Shown: positions 25,581 to 33,509 of the stretch, one piece after another
Position numbering within the stretch: the first letter of the stretch is position 1
Layout: every line of letters begins with the position of its first letter
Source: an uncultured Cytophagales bacterium
Lineage (GTDB): Bacteria; Bacteroidota; Bacteroidia; Cytophagales; Bernardetiaceae
Direction: 5' to 3'
DNA length: 64,000 nt
Assembly (NCBI GenBank): GCA_937136415.1
Contig: CAKZOK010000004.1
Coordinates: 1 to 64,000, forward strand
Program-made: the position numbers and the translations under genes
The notes under the pieces: generated by a model
Databases searched by the model: none
Told to the model about the DNA's origin: nothing
What the model saw: the letters and a program-made list of their open reading frames with translations, nothing else

Positions 25581-27713
25581 ATGTTATCATATTATAAAAT
25601 TGGATTATTTTTTTTATCATACATACTATTAATATCTTCTAGTTTTGCACAAAATCAAAATGTATCCCTCAAAGAAATCGATGATAATTTATTGATATTG
25701 AATGATGGTTTTATAAGAAAAGAGCCAAAAAAAGCTCTTGAAATAGTAGAAAAAATGTTGAATTTGGTAAATAAAAAGGAAGACAGAGAAAGGAAAATCA
25801 AATTTTTATCGAAAAAAACATTTGTTCATCTCCAATTAAATGAAAATCAAAAAAGTATTGTGAATGCAGATTTAGCTATAAAATTGATTAAAAATCATAA
25901 AATAAACCACAGTTTAGTTCAATTTTACACACATAAAGGCACAGCACTAACACGGTTAGGAGAAGTAGATGCAGCATTGATTACTTTAGATTCTGCACTA
26001 CATCATTTAGATACAGCTCCTAAGAATAAAATAAACTCTATTAGTTATCAAATATATTATTTAAAAGGTAGAATCCATGATAGAAAAGGAAATATGGAAC
26101 AAGCTGTAGAGGATTATTTAGAAGCAATGAAAGTAGCCAAAAAGATGAAATCAAAGCGAAAACTAGCTAATATATTATATGATTTGGGCTATGTACATAA
26201 TGCACAAAAAAACTGGACTAAGGCAATAGAATGTTATGAGGAAAGTTTGAAACTCAGCACTCAAGTACAAGATACCCTGTATATGCTTTTTAATCATGTT
26301 TTTATTGCAGGCTCATATATGGAACAAGAAAAGTTAGTGAAAAATGAAAATGATTTTTTAGAAAAAGCACATGAGCATTTGGAAGAAGCCCTACAACTTT
26401 CTCAAAATGAAACAAATAACACACCTTATGAATTAGAACTTATTTATTTTGAATTTTCAAATTATTATCAAGCATTAAAGGACTATGAAAAAGCGATTGA
26501 ATATATTTATAAAAGCAGAAAATACAGTGAAAAAATACAAAATAAAGAAACATTAGTAGCAAATTACACACAAGCTGCTGATTGTTATTTCGATGATAAA
26601 AATTATCAAAAAGCAATGCAAGAAATAAAACAAGGAGTTTCTTTGGCAAAAGAAATAAAAACATTTTATCATTTGATTGAACTCTATCAGTTAGCTGCCA
26701 AAACAACTGAAAAGCAGAATAAAATAAAAGAATCCTATCAATACTATAAAGAATATTCTATTATAAAGGATAGTATTTTTGATGAAAAGAAGACAAATCA
26801 AATAAATGAGCTTCAAACCAAATACGAAACCGAGAAAAAAGAACAACAAATTAAGGATTTAGAAAAACAAAAAACGATTGATAAATTAGAAAATCAAACA
26901 AAAATTGCTTCTCTTCAAGCCCAGCGTTCGATTTTGGGATTGATTCTTTTAGCTCCTATTTCTTTGCTTGTTGGTGGTGGTTGGTATGTCAATCGTCGTC
27001 GTTTGCACTTAAAATTAGAAGCCGAACAAAAAGAGAGAGCCAAACAGTTGAGCGAACTCAAAGCAATTCGTTCTCAAATGAATCCTCATTTTATTTTTAA
27101 TGCACTCAATTCTATTCAAGATTTTATTATGCTTTCTGAAAAAGAAAATGCACAACATTATTTAGGCAAATTTGCAACGCTTATGCGTGGTTTTTTAGAT
27201 TCCTCTTCCAAAGCCAAAATTAGCCTAGAAAAAGAATTGCCTTTATTAAAATCGTATATCGAATTGGAAGGGCTGCGTTTGGGCGAAGAGTTTGAGTATC
27301 AAATTATTTTTAATAAAATAAATGAAGATGATTTAGATGAAATTGATGTTCCTCCTCTCTTGATTCAGCCTTATTTGGAAAATGCTTTTAAGCACGGATT
27401 TTTACACAAAACTGGAGATAAAAAATTGATTTTAGAGTTTTCTGAAATAGAAAAACAAAATCAAAATTTCCTTGAATTAAAAATTATTGATAATGGAGTA
27501 GGAAGGCAAAAATCAGCCGAAATAAATGCAAGAAAATCAAAAGTACATCAATCTTTTGCAACACAGGCAATAAATGAACGATTAGAAATCTTGAAAAAAC
27601 AATCAAATTCAAATAAAAATATTGAAGTAGAAATAAATGATTTGAAAGACAATCAAGGAAATGCAAAAGGAACAGAAATTATAATTTTGATTCCTATAAA
27701 TAATTATTCTTAA
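25581..27713 (+). CDS. TPR sensor histidine kinase, LytS/YehU type (second of tandem pair)
   Basis: 710 residues, starting 18 bp after the first kinase stop and so surely co-transcribed. Signal peptide (cleavage near SFAQ), then a TPR sensor domain of about 400 residues that is unrelated in sequence to that of the first kinase except for TPR consensus (YDLGYVHNAQKNWTKAIECYEESLKL; LIYFEFSNYYQALKDYEKAIEYIYKS). From LQTKYETEKKEQQIKDLEK to the end it repeats the first kinase: membrane helix, coil, His503 in QMNPHFIFNALN, and HATPase. Two different input domains are therefore attached to one identical output, both presumably feeding the same response regulator. Confidence 0.9.
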   Translation: MLSYYKIGLFFLSYILLISSSFAQNQNVSLKEIDDNLLILNDGFIRKEPKKALEIVEKMLNLVNKKEDRERKIKFLSKKTFVHLQLNENQKSIVNADLAIKLIKNHKINHSLVQFYTHKGTALTRLGEVDAALITLDSALHHLDTAPKNKINSISYQIYYLKGRIHDRKGNMEQAVEDYLEAMKVAKKMKSKRKLANILYDLGYVHNAQKNWTKAIECYEESLKLSTQVQDTLYMLFNHVFIAGSYMEQEKLVKNENDFLEKAHEHLEEALQLSQNETNNTPYELELIYFEFSNYYQALKDYEKAIEYIYKSRKYSEKIQNKETLVANYTQAADCYFDDKNYQKAMQEIKQGVSLAKEIKTFYHLIELYQLAAKTTEKQNKIKESYQYYKEYSIIKDSIFDEKKTNQINELQTKYETEKKEQQIKDLEKQKTIDKLENQTKIASLQAQRSILGLILLAPISLLVGGGWYVNRRRLHLKLEAEQKERAKQLSELKAIRSQMNPHFIFNALNSIQDFIMLSEKENAQHYLGKFATLMRGFLDSSSKAKISLEKELPLLKSYIELEGLRLGEEFEYQIIFNKINEDDLDEIDVPPLLIQPYLENAFKHGFLHKTGDKKLILEFSEIEKQNQNFLELKIIDNGVGRQKSAEINARKSKVHQSFATQAINERLEILKKQSNSNKNIEVEINDLKDNQGNAKGTEIIILIPINNYS
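26814..27708 (+). repeat. 895-bp direct repeat, copy 2
   Basis: Second copy of the kinase 3' segment, offset 2148 bp from copy 1. It ends two bases before the stop region, where copy 2 continues TCT-TAA (one extra Ser) while copy 1 goes to TAA. Confidence 0.9.
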
Positions 27714-27971
27714 CAAAATATTTATGGAATTTATATTTTTTATCATCTCTTTACAAATCCTTGTTATTCTACCTAATAAAAAGGAGGTTGATAAGTAGTT
27801 TGTTTTCTAAATCCATTTGCAATCAAACCAGTGTACAAAATAACTTTTATACAAAAAGGATTGTTTTTTGTATCCTATAAGCGACCTTGCCATTTGGTGG
27901 CTATGGTAAAATACCCTTGATTTTATCACCCATATCTAGTACCACAACAAAATTTACAACTTAATAAAATT

Positions 27972-28715
27972 ATGAAAGCGATAATTATAGATGATGAATT
28001 GAGAGCAAGAAGAATCTTAAAAACTCTTTTGACAGAACATTGCCCTCAAATAAATATTGTTGGAGAAGCTGCCAACGTTCCTGATGCTGTTCAATTAATT
28101 CACAAAACAAATCCAGATATTGTTTTTTCAGACATCGAAATGCCTGAATATTCGGGTTTCGAACTCCTAAAATTTATTACAAATATTGATTTTGCTCTCA
28201 TTTTTGTAACAGCGTATCAAGAATATGCTATCCGTGCTTTTGAGGTGTCGGCAGTAGATTATCTTTTGAAACCTTTAGAGGTAGAGTTGCTCAAAAAAGC
28301 AGTCGAAAAAGTCGAAAGACAGCTAATATCTTCAAATAATATAGAAAATAATCAAAAAATAGAAACCTTGAGAGAAAATCTCAAAGGCGAATATATTACT
28401 CGTTTTGCCTTACCAATGGCAGACGGACTTATGTTTGTAGAAGCCGATGATATTATGTATTTGATTGCAGAAGGCTCTTATACTGAAATTATTTTTTCAG
28501 ATAAAAAAAGGGTTCTGATTACCAAAAAAATAAAGTATTTTGAAGAAAATTTGCTACACCCTTGTTTTTTTCGTTCGCATCGTTCGTATATTGTCAATCT
28601 AAACAAAATTAGTCAGTATATCCGAACAGGAAATTATATTATAATGGACGACGGATTTAAGGCAAGTTTGGCAAGAGATAGAAAAGAAGAGTTTTTGAAA
28701 ATTTATAGAGGATAA
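27972..28715 (+). CDS. LytTR-family response regulator
   Basis: 247 residues. Receiver domain 1-120 with acidic pair IIIDDE (residues 5-10), phospho-acceptor Asp54 (DIVFSDIEMP), switch Thr in FVTAYQEYAIRAFEVSAVDYLLKPLE and its conserved Lys-Pro. LytTR DNA-binding domain from about 140: MFVEADDIMYLIAEGSYTEIIF, FFRSHRSYIVNLNKISQYIRTGNYIIMDDG. Such regulators are the usual partners of LytS/YehU-type kinases, and two such kinase genes lie directly upstream, though a 258-bp gap separates them. It may have its own promoter. Likely binds direct-repeat sites. Confidence 0.93.
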   Translation: MKAIIIDDELRARRILKTLLTEHCPQINIVGEAANVPDAVQLIHKTNPDIVFSDIEMPEYSGFELLKFITNIDFALIFVTAYQEYAIRAFEVSAVDYLLKPLEVELLKKAVEKVERQLISSNNIENNQKIETLRENLKGEYITRFALPMADGLMFVEADDIMYLIAEGSYTEIIFSDKKRVLITKKIKYFEENLLHPCFFRSHRSYIVNLNKISQYIRTGNYIIMDDGFKASLARDRKEEFLKIYRG

Positions 28716-28872
28716 CTTTATCTTACAACTAGGCTGTTCAGAATTTGATTATTTTTTCATGTAGTTTTATAATTATGATTTTCAAAAATAGAGGATATTT
28801 TAACTGCAGGATAGCCAAACTGCCAAGAAAAAGAAATTTAATTATTTGCACCTAAAAATGTATCTTGTCTAA

Positions 28873-28986
28873 GTCTGTACCAAAGATTTGACTGAAATAA
28901 AAACGCAAAATGGCTATTTTATTTTGTTAGGTGTAATGCTTTTAATAACTTTAGGAATTGTTTTTTATTTTAAACGAAAAAAATAG
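28873..28986 (+). pseudogene. Remnant of the C-terminus of a CorA-type magnesium transporter
   Basis: Thirty-odd codons up to TAG 28984-28986 read TEIKTQNGYFILLGVMLLITLGIVFYFKRKK. This is the form of the last transmembrane helix and basic tail of CorA (the stretch after GMN, usually MPELxxxxGY followed by a hydrophobic helix and FKRKKW). An in-frame stop lies 14 codons or fewer before it and the GMN helix is missing, so only the tail survives. The rest of the 28716-29112 gap (about 400 bp) shows nothing I can identify. Confidence 0.6.
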
Positions 28987-29112
28987 TTTTAGGAATTAAA
29001 ATAGAAATAAAATTGTATTTTGTTTTCACTTAGAAATAGGAATTAAATAAATTGCTATTTTCAAATTTTAATTGTTTCTTATCATTAATCACTAATAATT
29101 TATAGTTAGTAC

Positions 29113-30351
29113 ATGTCACATTTAGAAAATCTTCAAGACACTATTTCGGAGCTTCAAACACAAAGCAAAACCCTAAATTCTTTGACAGAAGTGTACGCAA
29201 AAGCCGAAAAAACAGAAGAAAATTATAGACAAAACTTGGAGCTTTTCGAAAAATTGCGCCTACAATTAGAAAGTTATGAAAACCTGCTTGACCAAAAAAT
29301 AATTTCTATTTCTAAGCAAAATACAGATTCGGTTTCGGCACTTCAAAAAACCAATCAAAAAATAGAACATGCTGAAAGCCAAATCAAACAAACCAAAAGT
29401 GATATTGATGAGCAAGGTGCGTCTATTGAAGCAAATCTAAAGGAGGTAAAATCTCAAAATAAGGCGTTTTACGAACAAACACAGGATTTGTTAGTCCAAA
29501 AAACAGACAGCCTAAATGCAAGCCACGAAAAATTTTATTTAGAAACGACTGAAAGAATACAAAACCGTTTGGCTGCGCTTACCCAAAAAAATGAAGATTT
29601 TTATTCGCTTACTTCGCATACTTTAGCGACACAACTGGAAAAAGTAGAACAACAAACAACAACTTTCTATGAGCGTTCGACAGAAGGAATTAGAAATAAT
29701 TTATCAGATTTTGCTGTACATACCAAGGAAAGAGATGAAGAATTGGAAAAAATGCTAGTCTTGAAAGTAGATACTATTCAACAGGAAAATAAAGCTCTTT
29801 TTATTCAAGTAAATTCACTTTCTGAAAAATTAGAAAAAACATACGACCAGTTTAAAACGCTTTTGGGCAAAATAAGCGAGTTTCAAATGCAATTTGATAC
29901 TATTAAAATAAATCTAGAAAATCAAGAACGAGAAATTTATAATCAGTCTGAACTTCTAAAAGAATCACAAAATAGTTTACAAGAAAATCAGAAAAATCAA
30001 TTTGATACTTTTGCAGATTATCAAAAAAAGGTACTAAAATTTATTTATGATAATCAAAGACAAGAATTTAAAGAAATAAAACAAAATATAGAAAATAAAT
30101 TTGAATTACAAAGTGAAGGCTACAACCAAAATCAAATTAAACTAGAACAAGAAATTGATAGACAACAAAAAAACCAACTTATTTCGCTTCAAAATGCTCA
30201 AAATGAAGCTATTACTCCAATAAGAGAGCAAATATCAGAGGAACTAAATTTGCAAAAATCAAAAATAGATAAAATTTCTACGTTTCAAATCATTACCTTT
30301 GTCGGAATGCTAATTAATTTGGCTTTACTTATTTATTTGCTAATAAAGTAG
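29113..30351 (+). CDS. Tail-anchored coiled-coil protein
   Basis: 412 residues, nearly all predicted coiled coil (heptads through about residues 1-385, very rich in Gln, Glu, Lys, Asn), with one C-terminal membrane helix (FQIITFVGMLINLALLIYLLI, about 391-411) and no signal peptide. The bulk would be a long cytoplasmic rod anchored to the inner membrane. No enzymatic motif. Short repeated phrases such as KAFYEQTQDLLVQKTDSL, EDFYSLTSHTLATQLEK and TTFYERSTEGIRNNL suggest an internal repeat of about 35 residues. Its stop codon TAG lies in the first bases of a palindromic repeat (30348-30425). Possible roles are scaffold or cell-shape element; unknown. Confidence 0.7.
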   Translation: MSHLENLQDTISELQTQSKTLNSLTEVYAKAEKTEENYRQNLELFEKLRLQLESYENLLDQKIISISKQNTDSVSALQKTNQKIEHAESQIKQTKSDIDEQGASIEANLKEVKSQNKAFYEQTQDLLVQKTDSLNASHEKFYLETTERIQNRLAALTQKNEDFYSLTSHTLATQLEKVEQQTTTFYERSTEGIRNNLSDFAVHTKERDEELEKMLVLKVDTIQQENKALFIQVNSLSEKLEKTYDQFKTLLGKISEFQMQFDTIKINLENQEREIYNQSELLKESQNSLQENQKNQFDTFADYQKKVLKFIYDNQRQEFKEIKQNIENKFELQSEGYNQNQIKLEQEIDRQQKNQLISLQNAQNEAITPIREQISEELNLQKSKIDKISTFQIITFVGMLINLALLIYLLIK

Positions 30352-30425
30352 CCGACAGCTTCCAAGCTGTCGTACAACAATTTTTTTGTATATTGAATAC
30401 CGATAGCTTGGAAGCTATCGGCTAC
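30348..30425. repeat. Palindromic repeat, family H, copy 2
   Basis: 78 bp. Ends GTAGCCGA and TCGGCTAC are perfect inverted repeats. Inside, each half folds: GACAGCTTCCAAGCTGTC (left) and CCGATAGCTTGGAAGCTATC (right), each a hairpin with a 2-nt loop. The left end provides the TAG stop codon of the coiled-coil gene and the right end is 7 bp before the methylase ATG. A diverged copy is at 12553-12625. Confidence 0.8.
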
Positions 30426-30432
30426 GTAGAAA

Positions 30433-31476
30433 ATGAATTACATCGGCTCAAAACTTCGTCTTTCAAGTTGGATAATAGAAATTATTACGAAAGAATATCA
30501 AAAGATAATTCCATCAAAATCACTTTCAGAAACTATTTTTGCAGAGCTTTTTGCAGGAACAGGAATTATTAGTAGAAAGTTAAAACCTTATACAAAACAG
30601 ATTATTACAAATGATTTGGAGGCGTATAGCTATGTTTTACTCAAAAATTATATAGGAAATACAAAAGAAATTCCGAGTGAAAGAATTATTTCTTTTATGG
30701 AAGAATTGAATAATTTGTCTATAAAAAATCAAGGAAATACCAAACAAAACAATTTTGTCTATCAAAACTACTGCGAAGGAAGTGGAAGCAAACGGCTTTA
30801 TTTTTCTGATGATAATGGAAAAAAAATTGATGCAATTAGACAAAAAATAGAATGTTGGAAAATAAATAAATTTGTTTCTCAAAGTGAGTATTATTTTCTT
30901 TTAGCTTCTTTATTAGAAAGTGCTGACAAGGTAGCCAATACAGCTTCTGTTTATGGTGCATTTTTGAAGCAACTTAAAAAATCGGCTCAAAAAAATCTTG
31001 TTCTTTCTCCTGCACATTTTTCAGCAACTCAAAATCAAGAAAATCAAATTTTTAGAGAAGATGCAAATACATTAATCAAAAAAATAAAAGGTGATATTTT
31101 GTATTTAGACCCACCCTACAACGCTCGTCAGTACGGAGCAAATTATCATCTCTTGAATACGATTGCGCTCTATGATAATTTTGAGCCAAAAGGAAAAACA
31201 GGTTTGAGAGAATATGAACGCTCAAAATATTGCCAAAAAAAGGAAGTAGAAACTGTCTTTGAAGAGTTAATCAAAAATGCAGATTTTAAATTGATTTTTT
31301 TGAGCTACAATAATGAAGGTTTGATGAGCTTAGAAACTATCAAAAAAATAATGAGTAAATATGGTGCTTATTCTTTACAAAAAACAGAATACCAGCGTTT
31401 CAAAGCCGATAAAGACCAAAATAGAGAACACAAAGCCAACGCAACTATGGAATATTTGCATATTTTGAGGAAGTGA
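30433..31476 (+). CDS. D12-class DNA adenine N6-methyltransferase
   Basis: 347 residues. Alpha-class order of motifs: N-terminal NYIGSKLRLSSWI, SAM-binding motif I in FAELFAGTGIISRKL (about 36-50), and catalytic DPPY (Asp226-Tyr229) in ILYLDPPYNARQYGANYHLLNTIA. Such D12 enzymes methylate adenine in short sites. It runs toward the second methylase and endonuclease genes, leaving just 13 bp between the convergent stops, so it may be part of the restriction-modification locus, either as a strand-specific partner or for another site. Closely similar genes occur in bacterial type II systems. Target sequence unknown. Confidence 0.9.
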   Translation: MNYIGSKLRLSSWIIEIITKEYQKIIPSKSLSETIFAELFAGTGIISRKLKPYTKQIITNDLEAYSYVLLKNYIGNTKEIPSERIISFMEELNNLSIKNQGNTKQNNFVYQNYCEGSGSKRLYFSDDNGKKIDAIRQKIECWKINKFVSQSEYYFLLASLLESADKVANTASVYGAFLKQLKKSAQKNLVLSPAHFSATQNQENQIFREDANTLIKKIKGDILYLDPPYNARQYGANYHLLNTIALYDNFEPKGKTGLREYERSKYCQKKEVETVFEELIKNADFKLIFLSYNNEGLMSLETIKKIMSKYGAYSLQKTEYQRFKADKDQNREHKANATMEYLHILRK

Positions 31477-31489
31477 TAGTTTGAGTAAA

Positions 31490-32698
31490 TTAGCTTTTTT
31501 GAGAGAGTATAATTTTTTCTTTTAATTCCTCAATTTTTAGTTTTTCAGATTTGATTATTTGTACATCTGAATTAAGACTAAAGAGCCTATTGCTATTTTC
31601 TTCTTTTTTTGTTTGAATTACAATCTTCAAATTATATTTTTTTCGCTTACAAGCCTTTTCTAGTTTTTCTATGGCATCATCTAGGGTTTCATGTTTGCTT
31701 TGAATTTTGACAGGAACAGGTTTGTTATTGAGATGGTTTTTCAAAAAACCGTCAATACCTATATTTCTCTGTACGGCAATGGCATTGATGCTGTTTAGGA
31801 GTGCTATTTCATAATCAGATTTTTCAAGATAGCTATCCAAACCTTTGTTTAGGAGGGCAGAATCTGTAATAATCATTTCTTCTAATCTTTTATCTGCAAG
31901 TTTGACGGCATCATCAGAAATGTCTATTCCTATAAAATTTCTGTTCATAGATTTTGCAGCAACACAAGTTGTTCCACTTCCACAAAAAGGGTCAATCACT
32001 AAATCTTGTTCATCAGTAACTATTTTGATAATTTGCTTTAACAATAAAACAGGTTTTTGCGTAGGATAACCTACTCTTTCTTTTGCTTTTGGATTTAGAT
32101 ACGGAATTTGCCAAATATCAGACAAAGGAACTCCTTTTTTTGCTTTACCCAATACTACATTTCCATTTTTGTCTGTTTTGTAAACTGACTTTCCGTTTGA
32201 TGTTTTTTCTCTATCTTGTAAAATTTGGTCAATATTAGTGGTGGGGGCATAATCGGTATAATATTGATTAAACTTGAAATCCTTAGTTTTCGAATAGAAG
32301 TAAATATTTTGATGAGAATTAAGCAATCCTTTTTTTGAATTAGACCACCTTTTATAGCTCCAAATTATTTCACTTCTAAAATTTTTCATTCCAAAAACTT
32401 TATCAAGTGTTACACGAATATAATGTGAAGCAATTTTATCACAATGAAGAAATACACTTCCAGTGCTTTTTAATACTCGTTTGCATTCAATTAGACAAGA
32501 CTCAATCAAAGTCAAATAATCTTCTAATGACTCCCAGTTGTCACTAAACTCATATTTTTTACCTTCATTTCGAGTAACTAATGAATGTTTTTTTTGTGTA
32601 AAAAAAGGAGGGTCAAAATAGACTAAATCAACAGTATCAGATTCTATTTCTTTTAGTTTTTCTATACAGTTTCCTTTGTATATTTTATTTGGCTTCAT
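31490..32698 (-). CDS. Beta-class DNA methyltransferase of a type II system
   Basis: 402 residues. Beta-class order: catalytic motif first, DPPF (Asp29-Phe32, VDLVYFDPPFFTQKKH), SAM-binding motif DPFCGSGTTCVAA later (from Asp236), with YPTQKP just before it, typical of N6_N4_Mtase (PF01555). The family makes either m6A or m4C; this one cannot be assigned from motifs alone. About 130 C-terminal residues beyond the methylase core (from DSALLNKGL, with AIAVQRNIGIDGFLKNHL and a KIQSKHETLDDAIEKLEKACKRKKYNLKIVIQ segment) form an extra domain, possibly a target-recognition or accessory part. It overlaps the endonuclease gene by 14 bp, indicating translational coupling. Confidence 0.92.
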   Translation of the reverse strand: MKPNKIYKGNCIEKLKEIESDTVDLVYFDPPFFTQKKHSLVTRNEGKKYEFSDNWESLEDYLTLIESCLIECKRVLKSTGSVFLHCDKIASHYIRVTLDKVFGMKNFRSEIIWSYKRWSNSKKGLLNSHQNIYFYSKTKDFKFNQYYTDYAPTTNIDQILQDREKTSNGKSVYKTDKNGNVVLGKAKKGVPLSDIWQIPYLNPKAKERVGYPTQKPVLLLKQIIKIVTDEQDLVIDPFCGSGTTCVAAKSMNRNFIGIDISDDAVKLADKRLEEMIITDSALLNKGLDSYLEKSDYEIALLNSINAIAVQRNIGIDGFLKNHLNNKPVPVKIQSKHETLDDAIEKLEKACKRKKYNLKIVIQTKKEENSNRLFSLNSDVQIIKSEKLKIEELKEKIILSQKS

Positions 32699-33479
32699 CT
32701 TCTTTGGTATTTTCTTGTACGATTTTGGTTAGAATTTCTTTCAAATCATAACCAGTATAATTTTTAATAAACTGCCAAGCATCTTCGCCTCCATAATATT
32801 GCCCTTTTAACCCTTTATAAATAGTTTTTAATGTTTCTTGAATGCGAATAGCTTGTTCTCTTTGAGGATAATAAAACATCACACGAATAGGAATATAACC
32901 TTGGCTTTCGATTGACTTTACCCTTGCATGTTCTTTGGTTATGTGGTCGCCATCTGTTGTGGCATCTCTCCATTTAATCTCTATTGCATTTTTATCATCT
33001 AAAAAATCAATTTCAAAAGTTTTGGGTTTTTGACCTTGATTATTTGGAATTATTTTTTTCCCTCCATTAATATTCTTGAATTTCAAACACAAAGAAGCAG
33101 CTTCTTCAAGAAAAGAACCAGCATATTTATAAAGAAACCTACCTGTATTTTGATATTCGTCTATTAATCGCCCTTCTTTTAGAGAAACGCCAAGAACTTT
33201 ATAAATTAAATAATGAGAATTATCATCAGCTTTCATCTCTTCTTTGCGAGCTTCTATCTTCAAATTTAAGTTAATAGCATATTTTTTGGCAAGGGTATTT
33301 ATTTTTTCTGTTAATAAGTCATATCCTTTTCCTTCTTCTATTACTTGAGTTATTTTCTGAATTTGATATTGCTTTATCTCTTCTAACAGTTTCTTTTTTG
33401 TTTTTTCTTCTGTGTTTAATCCAATACTTTTGCAATATTGTACTAATTCAAGTTTATTTAATCGTTCAATTTTAATCAT
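32685..33479 (-). CDS. ApaLI-like type II restriction endonuclease
   Basis: 264 residues. The C-terminal half has a PD-(D/E)xK core: KPKTFEIDFLDDKNAIEIKWRDATTDGDHITKEHARV, with Asp158 and Glu167-x-Lys169 as metal and catalytic residues, followed by GYIPIRVMFYYPQREQAIRIQETL. This block is what I recall of the ApaLI restriction endonuclease family (PF09499), whose type member cuts GTGCAC; the recognition site here is inference. The N-terminal 60 residues resemble a small helix-extension-helix (LNKLELVQYCKSIGLNTEEKTKKKLLEEI), perhaps a SAP-like DNA-binding motif. It is the first gene of a two-gene operon with the overlapping methylase. Confidence 0.85.
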   Translation of the reverse strand: MIKIERLNKLELVQYCKSIGLNTEEKTKKKLLEEIKQYQIQKITQVIEEGKGYDLLTEKINTLAKKYAINLNLKIEARKEEMKADDNSHYLIYKVLGVSLKEGRLIDEYQNTGRFLYKYAGSFLEEAASLCLKFKNINGGKKIIPNNQGQKPKTFEIDFLDDKNAIEIKWRDATTDGDHITKEHARVKSIESQGYIPIRVMFYYPQREQAIRIQETLKTIYKGLKGQYYGGEDAWQFIKNYTGYDLKEILTKIVQENTKEDEAK

Positions 33480-33509
33480 TTGTGTAAGAATATAAAGTAT
33501 AAAAAAATA

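Noticed and set aside
23577-27713. The 895-bp direct repeat as an insertion sequence
   Set aside because: It has no transposase, no terminal inverted repeats and is wholly inside the kinase coding frames.
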